Counted from the first letter of the stretch, positions 8,751 to 17,789 are shown. The stretch is DNA of 64,000 nt from Nocardia nova (GCF_002933465.1 NZ_PSZE01000032.1:1-64000); one strand, 5' to 3'. A program made the numbers and translations. Notes: generated by a model not told the origin, from the letters alone.

Positions 8751-9719
8751 ATGGTCGAACCACCGGGTGACGGCTTCACCGGGGTGGTCTGGGAGGCCAG
8801 GCCGACCGAGCGGCTGGCGCGCGAACTGACGACCGGTCCGGGATCGGTGCCGATGGCCGAGGCCGCTTCGGCATGGGGACGGCTGGCCGCGAACTTCGAT
8901 GCCGCCGTGGTGGATTACGACCGGATTGTCGCCGAGATCCGCAGACATTGGCAGTCCGACCGCAGTGACGAAGTGCTGGAACGTATTACGCGGATGCGGG
9001 ATTGGCTGCTCGACGCCGCGACGGCTGCCGGGCGCAACGCCACCCACGCCGCCGAACAGGCCGCGGCGTACGAGGTGGCCCGGCTGGCGATGCCGCATAT
9101 CGCGGAGATCGCGGCGCTGGAACAGGCGATGCATACGGTGCAGGCCATCGGGGCCGCGATGGGCGCGCCGCTGGTCGGCGCCGCCGCCGATATCAGCGCC
9201 GATCAGGACGTGGCCAAGGCCGGCGCGGCCCGGGTGATGCGCACCTACGAGGCCGCCACCGAACCGCTCGCGATGCCGTGGCAGCAGATCGAGCCGCCGG
9301 TGCTGGCCACGGGCGACGCCCTGGCGGGGGAGCAGGCGGCCGCCGCGGTGGCCGCCGAATCGGCACCCGCGATGCCCGCCATTCCCGGGATGCCCGCCAC
9401 GCCGAACCCGGCCGCCTTCGATATGCCGCGCGCCCTCACCGGCACCCGTGTCCAGACCGTCGCCCAGGTGGCGCGGTCCACCGAATTCACCGCGCTGCAG
9501 GCCTCGCCCGCGCAGACCGGGACGGCCACCGGCCAAGCGGTCCCCGCCGCGGCCGGCCCCGCCGCCGTGCAGTCCGAGGAGGAACGCGTCGCCCGGGCGG
9601 GGGCGGCGGACGCACCCGCCGTCGGCGAATTCGAGATCGACGCCGGATTGGCCGCCGCCCCAGCGGTTCTCGGTGGCATCGAGACGCCGCCCGCGGCCGG
9701 AACCGCGAGTCCCGCATAA
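8751..9719 (+). CDS. PPE-domain protein
   Basis: Codes for 322 residues. The N-terminal ~160 residues are helical, with VVWEARPTERLARELTTGPG, then SAWGRLAANF, and a W67-Q-S turn in place of the WXG of PPE proteins, followed by an AAEQAAAYEVAR helix. This is the layout of the PPE domain that packs against PE and is capped by EspG. The C-terminal half is Ala/Pro-rich with no recognisable domain. The gene is followed nine bases later by espG, so a PE-PPE-EspG complex is expected. Confidence 0.75.
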   Translation: MVEPPGDGFTGVVWEARPTERLARELTTGPGSVPMAEAASAWGRLAANFDAAVVDYDRIVAEIRRHWQSDRSDEVLERITRMRDWLLDAATAAGRNATHAAEQAAAYEVARLAMPHIAEIAALEQAMHTVQAIGAAMGAPLVGAAADISADQDVAKAGAARVMRTYEAATEPLAMPWQQIEPPVLATGDALAGEQAAAAVAAESAPAMPAIPGMPATPNPAAFDMPRALTGTRVQTVAQVARSTEFTALQASPAQTGTATGQAVPAAAGPAAVQSEEERVARAGAADAPAVGEFEIDAGLAAAPAVLGGIETPPAAGTASPA

Positions 9720-9727
9720 GGAGTGTC

Positions 9728-10516
9728 ATGGCGACCCTGACCAACGACGCCGTCCTGGCCGTCGCCGAATTGCTCGGCGTGCAGACGTTGCCGCTGGTGC
9801 TGGAGGTCGGACCACGGCAGGACTCGATCGACGCCTTCACCGCGGCGCGAGCCGAGGCGCTGCGCGGGTTGCGCGGCGCCGGACTCGTGGACCGCTACGA
9901 CGACGTCGAGCCGGAACTCGGTGCGGCCCTGTCGATGCTGGCGCGGCCCGAGTCCGAACTCGCGGCGCGGATCGTCACCGCGGCCGGGGTGCATCGAGTG
10001 TCGGTGGTGCGGCGCGGCGCCGGGCACGCGGTCGCCGTCCGCACCGGCGACCAGATCGACGTCCGCACCATCTGGGCGGACGAGGACGGTGCGGCACTGG
10101 CCCGCCCCGTGCTGGAGGTACTCGGTCCCGCCGAACCCGCGGATATCGCGAGCTTCAGCGCCGCCACCGACGAGCTGGTCCCGCGTCTGGACAACGCCAA
10201 GGCGGCAACGGAATTCGCCGAAGCGCTGCACGGACTGGACGTGCCCGAACGCGCGGCGATCGAATTCGGCATGGCGCTCTCGCGGTGCCACGCCCACGCC
10301 GAGATCGTCGCCTACCTCCACGCCGACGGCATCACCACCCGATCCTCCGGCGCCGTGGCGGTGTACGACACCGCCCGGGGCCGGATCGCGGCCAGCCCGG
10401 GCGCCGCATCCGACCAGCGGATGTGGACCACCTTCACACCGGGATCCGATCACCGCGTCGCACAGGCGATTACGGCGCTGATCGGCACCTTGCCCGGGGG
10501 AAGGTGGATGCCCTAG
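9728..10516 (+). CDS. espG: EspG-family ESX chaperone (second copy)
   Basis: Codes for 262 residues from ATG 9728, after GGAG at 9720. It shows the EspG pattern: an N-terminal LPLVLEVGPRQ strand, a central RRGAGHAVAVRTG hairpin, and a C-terminal MWTTFTPGSDHRVAQAI segment ending in a helix. It is clearly diverged from the copy at 5066, as expected if each serves different PE/PPE clients. It belongs to the PE-PPE-EspG-EsxB-EsxA run. Confidence 0.8.
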   Translation: MATLTNDAVLAVAELLGVQTLPLVLEVGPRQDSIDAFTAARAEALRGLRGAGLVDRYDDVEPELGAALSMLARPESELAARIVTAAGVHRVSVVRRGAGHAVAVRTGDQIDVRTIWADEDGAALARPVLEVLGPAEPADIASFSAATDELVPRLDNAKAATEFAEALHGLDVPERAAIEFGMALSRCHAHAEIVAYLHADGITTRSSGAVAVYDTARGRIAASPGAASDQRMWTTFTPGSDHRVAQAITALIGTLPGGRWMP

Positions 10517-10594
10517 CTCGCGAAATCCCGTGCCAGTGACCACCTGTACTACCGACCACCCGCATTACCGGAAAACACAGAGAGGGGCCTTTCG

Positions 10595-10930
10595 ATGGCC
10601 GGACAGCAAATCAGTAACGATGCAGCGAGTACTTCGCAGGCGCAGACCGATATGGCCAACTCGGTCGATCGCATCCGCGCCACCATCGCCCGCGTGACCG
10701 AGGCGGTCGATTCCGCCAAGCGCGGCTGGCAGGGTGACGCGTTCTCCGCGTGCAACAAGGCCGCCCAGGACTGGGACGAGGAAGCCGCCAAGCTGAACCA
10801 GATCCTCAACGAGATGACCGAGGAAGTCGGCCACGGCAACAAGACCTACACCGGCCTGGAGAGCGAGAACGAGAACGAGTTCCGGCAGCTCATCTCGCAG
10901 ACCGGCGGTCTGACCAACCTCGGCGTCTGA
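10595..10930 (+). CDS. WXG100 protein, EsxB/CFP-10-like
   Basis: Codes for 111 residues, with GAGAGGGG upstream of the ATG. It has the helix-turn-helix of the WXG100 family with W45-Q-G47 at the turn, and a Y85-TGL-E89 motif matching the YxxxD/E export signal carried by the EsxB partner. It would form a heterodimer with the product of the next gene and be recognised by the last ATPase domain of EccC. It is 50 bp from that gene and shares its terminator. Confidence 0.9.
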   Translation: MAGQQISNDAASTSQAQTDMANSVDRIRATIARVTEAVDSAKRGWQGDAFSACNKAAQDWDEEAAKLNQILNEMTEEVGHGNKTYTGLESENENEFRQLISQTGGLTNLGV

Positions 10931-10979
10931 GGCGAATCCAGCACAACCGTTCCCCCGCACACGTACGAAAGGTAGTGAC

Positions 10980-11291
10980 ATGCTTTACGAAAGAACAGTT
11001 CTCCAGGAGCTCTCCGACCTGCTGAACGGCTTCCACAAGGACCTGCAGTCCGAGGCGAGCAACCTGCAGGACTGCGCGGCCAAGCTGGCTCAGGCATGGG
11101 AGGGCAACGCCGGTCTCGAGGCGTTCCAGCAGTCGAAGCAGAAGTGGGACCAGCAGTTCGGCGACGTCAACGGCGACAGCGACCCCAGCACCGCCATGGG
11201 CAAGGTGTCGGCACTGTCCAAGGCCGTCGCCGCCGCGATGAACAACGCGACCGCTGCCGACAAGGTCGTCGCCAACGGCTTCGGCGGCTGA
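10980..11291 (+). CDS. WXG100 protein, EsxA/ESAT-6-like
   Basis: Codes for 103 residues, with GAAAGG ten bases before the ATG. Two helices flank W40-E-G42. There is no YxxxD/E motif, as usual for the EsxA partner, and the chain ends in GFGG. It is the last gene of the substrate operon, followed by a strong hairpin. In related loci the core ecc genes come next, but here about 22 kb of accessory genes intervene before eccE. Confidence 0.9.
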   Translation: MLYERTVLQELSDLLNGFHKDLQSEASNLQDCAAKLAQAWEGNAGLEAFQQSKQKWDQQFGDVNGDSDPSTAMGKVSALSKAVAAAMNNATAADKVVANGFGG

Positions 11292-11321
11292 GTCCGGCAC
11301 GGCCGGAACAGTTCTCACCCA

Positions 11322-11362
11322 CGAAGGGCCCGCCCGACGTCCCAGATCGGGCGGGTCCTTCG
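11322..11362 (+). terminator. Strong hairpin after esxBA
   Basis: A 16-bp stem (11322-11337 with 11347-11362, a single G-U pair) and a 9-base loop follow the EsxA-like stop by 30 bases. There is no T-tract, as is common in actinobacteria. The downstream gene converges from the other strand, so it may act in both directions. Confidence 0.8.
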
Positions 11363-11383
11363 CCGAACGAGCAGGGCCTAAGG

Positions 11384-11716
11384 TCAGCTCTGCTGCAGAC
11401 TGCGGACGATCTTGAGCAAGTGCTGGACTTCGTGATACGTGGGCGACAGCTGGTATGCGTGCTGGTGGCACGCTTCGGACAACCGCGTCCACGCGTACTG
11501 GGATCGGGACGACACGTCGCTCTCGTCGCGGTAGGCGACCTCCAGGCAGGCCAGGCGGGCCCGGCTGCTGGCTCCGCCTGCTTCAATTCCTTTTGCGCGC
11601 AGGAGTTCGTCGACGATTTGTTCGAGCGCAGTCCGGGTCAGCCAGGCCGCGATCCGGTTGCTGTGCGGGGATTGCCGGGCGACCTGCGCCGCCGCCAGAT
11701 CCAGTAGACTGGTCAC
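11384..11716 (-). CDS. Small HEPN-like partner of the zinc-hook ATPase
   Basis: Codes for 110 residues from a GTG overlapping the ATPase stop (GTGA), so the two are translationally coupled. The predicted fold is all-helical. The segment W76-T-R78-LSEAC-H84 gives an R-x5-H motif, inside the R-x4-6-H signature of HEPN ribonucleases and their inactive partners, followed by another His (H86) and a helix to the end. I do not recognise a named family. If the motif is real, the pair would be an SMC-type sensor with an RNase or antitoxin subunit. HEPN assignment from a motif alone is weak and needs structure comparison. Confidence 0.5.
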   Translation of the reverse strand: MTSLLDLAAAQVARQSPHSNRIAAWLTRTALEQIVDELLRAKGIEAGGASSRARLACLEVAYRDESDVSSRSQYAWTRLSEACHQHAYQLSPTYHEVQHLLKIVRSLQQS

Positions 11717-14208
11717 TTTCCCGCCTTCTCGATGTCGTCGACCAGGCGCTGAACGTCCTTGGCCGCTTGGCGTGGATCAGAGGCCGGGGTGAGTCCGTTG
11801 TGCATCTTGGGTCCCGCGATGTGCAGCGCGGACTTCTGATAGGGCGCTCGTGCCCACTGTTCGAGTACATGGTTTGCCTGTGGTTCGCCGAACACGCCGA
11901 GGATTACCTTGGCTCGGGTCGTGGCCGCTGCCCCCCACTCACTCTCGAGTATTTCGAGCGACCGTCCAGCTCTGATGTTGCGCGTGAAATACGTATGACG
12001 AGCGGCTGTTTCGACGGCAAACCGCAGCATGCCGGGCAGCGTCCGGCGCATGGCTTCATCGGGGAGCTTGCCATTCTCATATTCGAGCACCAGGCCGAAC
12101 GCGTCTTCGATATACCGTCGAGCGGGATCGGTGAGCGTGGTGATCGACACCTGGGAGTCCTTGCCGCGGTTGACTTCCACGATCGTGGCCGCGAAGTCTC
12201 CACGCCGCACCGCGGCGGGTAGACGGTCGTCGTGGGAGAAGACCACGACTTGCCGGGTCTGGGCGAGTTCGCTCAGCAACGTGACGAGCCCGTCCACCTT
12301 GGCCGGATCCATGGCTTGCACGGGGTCGTCGAGAATTAGGAACCGGAAGGGTGATTCGGCCATGGTGGCGCGGGGCAGGAAGAGGGCGAGGGCCAGTGCG
12401 TGGAGCTCACCCTGGCTCAGCACGGTGAGCCCATCCGCGGCCACACCATCGACCAGCGAGTCGATGCGCAGTTTGCGCCGGGTCGCGGACCCTTCCAGAC
12501 AGAGGTCACCGATCTCGACGTTGCTTTCCTGCCGCAGCATCGACCAGGCGTGCTGGACGCCGACGCGTATCGGCGCGAGGCGTTCGTTGCGCAGTCGGCG
12601 ATCGTTGTCCTGAAGCCACTTCTTGGCGTCGTTGAGCTGATCGACCACTGGTTTGGCCGCGAGCCATGCTTCCCAAGCGGCGCACCAGGATTGGAGCTCG
12701 GATTGCACCGGCTGCCATCGGTCCTCGCGCTCAGCGATGCATGCCGCCGTAGCCTTGGTAACCGCGTCGACCGCGTCGCTGAGTGCGGCGGCGTGGGTTT
12801 CCAGATGGTCGGCGAGCTGTGTCGTCGTCGGTGCGACGGGGCCGCTCATGATCGCGGCCCACCCTTGCCACGCGCGGCGGGCGGCAGCCACCGTCTCGTC
12901 GAGTTCCTGGACGGGGGAGCGGTCGAGTACGCCGGGAGCCGGCTGCAGCGCGTGAACGGCCGCGGCGTGTGCCAATTCCCTCAGTTTCCGGGAGTCGTTC
13001 AGCGCGGCCAGGTGTTGGCGGTCCGCGCTTACCGCGGCACGGCTTTCCCGAGCCCACGTCGCGTTCAGTGTGCCGTCGTGACACACCGGGCACGCCATGT
13101 CGCCGTGCTCTTCGTGTACCTGGAGAGCCTGTTCGAGCAACCGCAGGGTGGACAGTTTGCGATCACTGGCCGCGTCGTTGAGCTTGGTCACTTCTGCATC
13201 GCTCTCGCGCAACCGCTTCGCGATGGCGATGGCGTTGTCCGGTGTGACCGGCACCGTCAGGTTTGCGAGCTCGCGCAGCTGCGGAACCGGCCCGCTCGCA
13301 CAGGTTTTCGTCTCGTGCAGTAATGCGCGCAGCCGGATCAGATCGGGCGCGGTCTTTTTCAGTAGTGGCGCGACTGCGGTGGCCCGCTCATCGTCAAGCT
13401 CTGCGACCGCGTCCGCCAGCACTTTGCGCCGTTTCACGAGTTCGTCACCGGGTGCCTTGTAATCCTTGTGCCGCATCGATATTCGATTGATCACGGCTGT
13501 CAGCTGTTCGACTCCCAGGACGCGTGAGATCGCGTCGTGCAGATCGCTGGGGGTGCCGTTGAGCATCGCACCGAGCTCGTCGTAGGACAGGATCGGGCGG
13601 AATCGCTGCAGCGGTCCGTCCCACCCGAGGTCGCCGCGACCGATCTGCTGTTTGCCGCCGCGTCGTTGGGTGCGGGTGGTGTGCTGGTTCACGTCGGTCT
13701 CGTCGTCGGTCCAGTGGAGGGTCACCACGACCGGCTCGTTGTCCTCCTCCACCAAGCTCACCGCAACGCGCGCGGTGGGATGGTGCAGATTGCGCCATTG
13801 GTCACGCCACTGTGTCGATTTCTTACCGGCCCAGCGAAAGGCGCTGTCGGTGAGCGTGAGCTCCAGCGCCTCGGAGATGCTGGACTTTCCGGATCCGTTG
13901 CGTCCCGCCACAATCGTCAGTCCCGGTTCGGGCCGCAGATTCAAGGTGGTGGCCGGTCCGATCCCCCGAAAACCCTCGACCTGCACCGAAGTGAGGAATG
14001 TGCCGCGAGCCTCTGATGCTGTTTCAGCGGCAGCCGGCTCCACGGCGTACTGGGCCGGCGTGCTCCCTCCGAGGTAATCGTCGAGCGCTTGATCGCCTTC
14101 GAAGGCCGTCAGTATCAACAGTCCGACTTCGTCGGGTAGGTCCGATCCGTCGATCTGTTCGGCAATCCATGGTGCGAGGAGTGTCCTGTCCGAAAGCGGA
14201 TCGGTCAT
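11713..14208 (-). CDS. Rad50-like zinc-hook ATPase, RloC/PrrC-type
   Basis: Codes for 831 residues. In order: an N-terminal lead (1-70), Walker A GRNGSGKS (102-109), a helical arm, a CPVC zinc hook (C373, C376), the returning arm, ABC signature LSQGE (597-601), Walker B FLILDD (623-628), an H-loop His (H659), then a ~150-residue C-terminal domain. That domain has R729-x3-E733 and a later H803, the spacing expected for the Arg/Glu/His set of the PrrC and RloC tRNA anticodon nucleases. RloC proteins are ~850-residue zinc-hook ATPases with this terminal nuclease and are often linked to type I restriction genes; such genes lie 9 kb away. The best reading is a phage-sensing ATPase that cleaves tRNA or other RNA. 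The ATPase is certain; the nuclease set is inference. Confidence 0.7.
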   Translation of the reverse strand: MTDPLSDRTLLAPWIAEQIDGSDLPDEVGLLILTAFEGDQALDDYLGGSTPAQYAVEPAAAETASEARGTFLTSVQVEGFRGIGPATTLNLRPEPGLTIVAGRNGSGKSSISEALELTLTDSAFRWAGKKSTQWRDQWRNLHHPTARVAVSLVEEDNEPVVVTLHWTDDETDVNQHTTRTQRRGGKQQIGRGDLGWDGPLQRFRPILSYDELGAMLNGTPSDLHDAISRVLGVEQLTAVINRISMRHKDYKAPGDELVKRRKVLADAVAELDDERATAVAPLLKKTAPDLIRLRALLHETKTCASGPVPQLRELANLTVPVTPDNAIAIAKRLRESDAEVTKLNDAASDRKLSTLRLLEQALQVHEEHGDMACPVCHDGTLNATWARESRAAVSADRQHLAALNDSRKLRELAHAAAVHALQPAPGVLDRSPVQELDETVAAARRAWQGWAAIMSGPVAPTTTQLADHLETHAAALSDAVDAVTKATAACIAEREDRWQPVQSELQSWCAAWEAWLAAKPVVDQLNDAKKWLQDNDRRLRNERLAPIRVGVQHAWSMLRQESNVEIGDLCLEGSATRRKLRIDSLVDGVAADGLTVLSQGELHALALALFLPRATMAESPFRFLILDDPVQAMDPAKVDGLVTLLSELAQTRQVVVFSHDDRLPAAVRRGDFAATIVEVNRGKDSQVSITTLTDPARRYIEDAFGLVLEYENGKLPDEAMRRTLPGMLRFAVETAARHTYFTRNIRAGRSLEILESEWGAAATTRAKVILGVFGEPQANHVLEQWARAPYQKSALHIAGPKMHNGLTPASDPRQAAKDVQRLVDDIEKAGK

Positions 14209-14685
14209 GGCGGTGAACCCTTTCCGTGGGAGGTGATTCGGGTGGAGCCAGGTAGGGCAGGCACGACGTCGCCCGCTCAGTGATGTTCACATAGTCATGG
14301 AGTGCGTGAATGTTGTCAAGTGATAAGTTGCTGGTAAATCTTGGCGCGACACGTCCAGTGAAGGTTGTGCATCTCGGTCATCTCATTGACGAATGCGCCT
14401 GTGTCGCTGTGAATCGCGTCGGCGGTAGCGCCGTCCCAGCCCGCGCTGAGGGTCGAGCAGATCTACTGCCCGGCCCGGCCTGGGCAGTCGCTGGCAGCGG
14501 CATGAGAGCCTTTGGGAGGTCAAAAGCCGGGTGGCCCGGTCTGGAGGTAGCCGTTGGCGATACCTGCGGTGACCTGTCACGGCGTGCCGATACCAGCCTT
14601 CGCCGGTTGTCCGGTGCGGTGAGGCTTCGGCGTGATGGCGGCGAACGCTTCTTCCGTGTCAGTTCACCCACTCCGCGGGCAGGCC
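14209..14685. other. Intergenic region at left cassette boundary
   Basis: 477 bp lie between the start of the ATPase gene and the 3' end of the GNAT gene. No reading frame here has convincing codon use or a ribosome-binding site. It holds the upstream region of the ATPase gene (14209-14304) and the left copy of the 16-bp repeat. A possible rightward promoter (TTGTCA 14313, TAAATC 14335) overlaps that repeat. Confidence 0.6.
14305..14320 (+). repeat. 16-bp direct repeat, left copy
   Basis: The sequence cgtgaatgttgtcaag is repeated exactly and in the same orientation at 23165-23180. The two copies bracket the segment from the GNAT gene through the accessory argS and the IS3 remnant. It may be a duplication or recombination scar, or a shared promoter element containing TTGTCA. 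Confidence 0.7.
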
Positions 14686-15285
14686 TCAGGCTTGGTGTCG
14701 CTCGGGGTGAGCTGCGAGTTCCATGATCAGGACATCGAAGAGGGGCGCGTCGGGCCAGTTCGGACGTAGATGTCCGACGCGTTGCCAACCCCATTTGAGG
14801 TATGCGTTGTACGCGCGAGTGTTCTCCGGTTCGACGAGCAGTGTGGCGCGTTGTTCGGGACGATTCCGGAGCAGTTCGTCGTGTAGAGCGTGGGCAAGTC
14901 CGTGGCCGGTGTGTCCTTGGCAGACCATGATCTCGCTGAGTGCGAAGGTGCGGGTGCCCGTTTCGGCTGTGAAGTCGTCGGTATCGCCGCTGTCGAGGTG
15001 GAGCCCGTCCCACCAGGCTGTTGTGGGAGTGAGTGGCCATCCCCATGCTTGACCGATGGCGTTGCCTCGAACGCGGCTGATCACGAGTTCGAACCCGGTT
15101 GATCGTGCGGGATCGGTATATGCGTCGAACCGGGCCATGAACTGCTCTGGCGTATCGAATAGCTCGCCTGATGCGACGGCGTCGGCATAGGACCGGCGAT
15201 AGATGTCTTCGACGATGTCCTTCAGTTCTCGCGCTTGGCCGGCGTCTAGGTGCTCGAACTCGACGTCGTCGGGAAGCTGGGTCAT
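14686..15285 (-). CDS. GNAT-family N-acetyltransferase
   Basis: Codes for 199 residues from the ATG that overlaps the stop of the XRE regulator gene. The GNAT core is visible: a catalytic-side strand LSEIMVCQGH, then a Q-G-H-x-G-x-G-L-A acetyl-CoA loop (~118-126), and LLVEPENTRAYNAYLKWGWQRVG near the C-terminus. It transfers an acyl group from CoA to an amine; the substrate cannot be told. It forms a two-gene operon with the regulator and may modify a product of the divergent decarboxylase-argS genes, or confer self-protection (inference). Confidence 0.8.
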   Translation of the reverse strand: MTQLPDDVEFEHLDAGQARELKDIVEDIYRRSYADAVASGELFDTPEQFMARFDAYTDPARSTGFELVISRVRGNAIGQAWGWPLTPTTAWWDGLHLDSGDTDDFTAETGTRTFALSEIMVCQGHTGHGLAHALHDELLRNRPEQRATLLVEPENTRAYNAYLKWGWQRVGHLRPNWPDAPLFDVLIMELAAHPERHQA

Positions 15286-16631
15286 CCGGTGATGGCTTTC
15301 TGTGTGAGAGCGTCGAATTGGTGGCGGAAGGTGTCGCCCGCCGCCATGTCGTCGGCGGCCCGGCGAACTGGTTCCAGGACGCGCAAGGTTCGAGTTGAGG
15401 CCACGGTGGAGAGGTCCGTGATCACTGGTGTGCCGGTCTCGAGGGCGCCTGCGACATCGCCCATCTGTGCCCTTGTCGTGGCGATCCATGCGCGGAGATT
15501 GATCGCGTTGCGTGTGCCGGCCTGTTGGTCGGCGGCGATGGTGTACAGCTCGAGTGATCGAGGTAGATCGCCGACATCGCCGTATCCGCGCGCTTCGTGG
15601 CCGCCGATTTCAGCGTGGTTCACGAACCGTAGCCATTGGGGGCAGTCCTCGATCGCCTCGAACTGGGCGGCATGGTCCATCTCACGCCATGCGGTGGCAA
15701 TGGCGCGGCCGAATGCGATGCGATCGCCGAGAGCGGCCTCGGCCTGTGCTTCCCGTACAGCGATCAGGGCGTGGATCCGGCCTGGAGGTCGGCCGCGCAT
15801 GAGGTCGCGAGCCCGGCCGACCAATTGTAAGGCTTTGTGTGGACTGCCTTTTCCGGCGCGTGCGAGCGCGATGGATTGGTTGGCCGCGCACAGGCAGGTG
15901 TCTGCGATCAAGTCGTCGTTGTCGGCTTCGGTGCCGAGCGCCATGGCGTCGGCGAAGCAACGCTGCGCTAGGCGATGGCGGTCTGCGTCGTAGGCCAGCC
16001 ATCCAGTCAGTACCGCCAGTTCTCCGGTCGCGCTGGTGAATGCGACTCCGGTTTTGCTGTCGTACGTGCTGATGTGCAGCGTGTGCTTGGCCCGCTCGAG
16101 TTGTCCGAGCGCGAAGTCGACCAGTTCGGCGCCACCGGTGTGTTGGTCTTGTTGTTCGAGGGTATCTACCGCGGCCAGCAAGCGATGGGCGTCGCTCATC
16201 CCGATTCGGGCGTGATCGCCGGACAGGAAGGCTACTGCTCCGGTAGCGGCGAGCTTTCCGAAATCGCGCCGTCTCACCTCTTCATCGACTTCCCGCTCGA
16301 CTGCCCCGGACTCGGTCGAGCCAGGGGTGTTACTCGACGCGAGGACTGGTGCCGCGCCGCTGAGAACAGGATGCCAATTCGTAGCCGGCCGCGCACCATG
16401 CAGATGTATCCAGAACCGTTGTTCCTGAGCGTATGAGAGACGCTGGTACACGGTGTCGAGCGCTTCCGCTGACCGCCCTCTGACGGGGCGGTCGGTGGTT
16501 GCCTTCTGCTCCCACTTCTGGACCGTTTCGACCTTGAAACCGACGAATTCGGCGAATTCTTCTTGGGTCATCCGGAGGGCAGCCTGGCGCAGAGCGCGAA
16601 CTTCGGCCTTGGTCCATGTGCTCACGATCAT
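15282..16631 (-). CDS. XRE-family regulator with TPR-like domain
   Basis: Codes for 449 residues. Residues ~8-60 are an XRE helix-turn-helix (RMTQEEFAEFVGFKVETVQKW); residues ~150-440 are Ala/Leu helical repeats with TPR character. This architecture is common in Nocardia and Streptomyces, where such proteins sense a small molecule or peptide and control adjacent genes. It is divergent from the gene at 16855 with 223 bp between, which probably contains its operator. It is translated together with the downstream acetyltransferase. Confidence 0.8.
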   Translation of the reverse strand: MIVSTWTKAEVRALRQAALRMTQEEFAEFVGFKVETVQKWEQKATTDRPVRGRSAEALDTVYQRLSYAQEQRFWIHLHGARPATNWHPVLSGAAPVLASSNTPGSTESGAVEREVDEEVRRRDFGKLAATGAVAFLSGDHARIGMSDAHRLLAAVDTLEQQDQHTGGAELVDFALGQLERAKHTLHISTYDSKTGVAFTSATGELAVLTGWLAYDADRHRLAQRCFADAMALGTEADNDDLIADTCLCAANQSIALARAGKGSPHKALQLVGRARDLMRGRPPGRIHALIAVREAQAEAALGDRIAFGRAIATAWREMDHAAQFEAIEDCPQWLRFVNHAEIGGHEARGYGDVGDLPRSLELYTIAADQQAGTRNAINLRAWIATTRAQMGDVAGALETGTPVITDLSTVASTRTLRVLEPVRRAADDMAAGDTFRHQFDALTQKAITG

Positions 16632-16854
16632 TGCCGCCCCCGTGATTTCGGCGCTGGGTATGAGAAGCGTACGACTTCCGTCGGAATTCCGTGCCTGGGA
16701 TCACACCTGAGGGTGCGCGACGCTCAATCCAGGCCTCCGCTGCCGGTCCGACCTCAGACCCTTTTTGGGACGTCTTTCATCTGATCGTGACTCCACGATC
16801 GGCGCGAGATCGCGGTGGCGGATGCCTGCAGGCACGAGCTGAGAGGACTTCGCA

Positions 16855-17547
16855 ATGAGCTCCGGAAAGTGGAGTGTTGAGCGCCCGACAGCGGTCGGTC
16901 TGGTGCGCACCGATGTTTCTGGAACCCGAATGACACGACATGCCAGCATGATTCGTCGACATGCCCACCGTTTGGGGTACCTCTACGTCTACACGGTGTG
17001 CCCGCCTGTCGATGATGATCCGATTGCGTATGCGCTAGGGGTGGCCGCCGGTTTCGATGCGGACGCGCTGTTCGTCTACGACCTGAAGACAGTCGGTCAT
17101 ACGCCGAGCCGAGTGTGCGAGATGGTGGGTCTGGAGACGGTCAGTCCGCCTGCGACCTGGGCGGTTGCCGTGTCCGGCGATGCCGATTCGGCGCACGCCT
17201 ACCCGGAGCAGTCGCTTACGGCCGAGGCCGCTCATCGAATCATGCAGCAGCACTTGAGTTGCCGTGCCTTCGGATGCCAGAGGAAGGCCGCCGCTTATAG
17301 CTTCCTGGTCCGCGCGGGCAAAATTGTCCCGCCGGTAGCTAGTCCGCGTGAACGAGCTGCCGCGCGAGGGTTGCCGTTCCGCCTACATCGCGACGCGTGC
17401 GGCTCGCTGCCCGCGGGCGTCACTCTGTCGACTCTGCTCAACGTTTTGGCCGGGCTCGCTGAGCTGGAAGGCGATGCGGATGCTTCGGCCGCCACTGACC
17501 CGCCAGCCGATAGCACTGAGGCTGGAAGTGATAGCAGGTTGTCATGA
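16855..17547 (+). CDS. Protein of unknown function, recombinase-N-domain-like
   Basis: Codes for 230 residues; AGAGGA lies seven bases before ATG 16855. The first ~120 residues follow the pattern of a serine-recombinase N-terminal domain (VGLVRTDVSG, then a helix with HAHRLGY, then ADALFVYDLKTVGHTP and a final PPATWAV), but the usual catalytic serine position is not evident. The C-terminal half contains AFGCQRKAAAYSFLVRAGKIVP and is Ala-rich at the end. Proteins with this pattern occur beside XRE regulators in actinobacteria; their role is unknown to me. It is the first gene of the six-gene plus-strand run of the cassette. Confidence 0.6.
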   Translation: MSSGKWSVERPTAVGLVRTDVSGTRMTRHASMIRRHAHRLGYLYVYTVCPPVDDDPIAYALGVAAGFDADALFVYDLKTVGHTPSRVCEMVGLETVSPPATWAVAVSGDADSAHAYPEQSLTAEAAHRIMQQHLSCRAFGCQRKAAAYSFLVRAGKIVPPVASPRERAAARGLPFRLHRDACGSLPAGVTLSTLLNVLAGLAELEGDADASAATDPPADSTEAGSDSRLS

Positions 17548-17789
17548 GCTTCGCCAGTCCTTCGGCAGCTCAGCATGTTTCGCCTCTGCCGCACGAGCCG
17601 GACGTGCTTCTTCGTGTCCGCATCGGTCTCTTGCGCGGGCAGGAATTGAGGTTCGTTGCCTGCGAGTCGGCAGCCCGCCGGTTCGCCGAGTGCTGGGTCG
17701 CCTATCACCGGCCCGACACCGTCGTGTTCGCGCTACCCGATCGGACGTGTCCGCGGCTCCCATGCGAGCGCCTGTGGGCACTCCCATAG
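17544..17789 (+). CDS. Small protein of unknown function
   Basis: Codes for 81 residues and overlaps the preceding stop (ATGA), which supports it as a real, coupled gene. It is basic with a single Trp, and contains LLRVRIGLLRGQELRF followed by SAARRFAECWVAYHRPDTVVFAL. There is no signal peptide and no metal motif. No family is recognised. Confidence 0.55.
   Translation: MSFASPSAAQHVSPLPHEPDVLLRVRIGLLRGQELRFVACESAARRFAECWVAYHRPDTVVFALPDRTCPRLPCERLWALP

Noticed and set aside
7212..9536. 774-codon minus-strand frame opposite the EspA-like, PE and PPE genes
   Set aside because: Antisense of Ala/Gly-rich coding DNA, giving a Gly/Arg/His-rich product without motifs.
11713..14208. Reading the zinc-hook ATPase as housekeeping Rad50/SbcC
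   Set aside because: At 831 residues it has short arms, an extra nuclease-like C-terminal domain and no sbcD partner nearby.
14310..14726. 138-codon plus-strand frame at the left cassette boundary
   Set aside because: No ribosome-binding site, weak codon bias and overlap with the 3' end of the GNAT gene; treated as intergenic.
16855..17547. Active serine recombinase that could mobilise the cassette
   Set aside because: Only a loose resemblance to the N-domain is seen; the catalytic serine and the large C-terminal DNA-binding part are missing.
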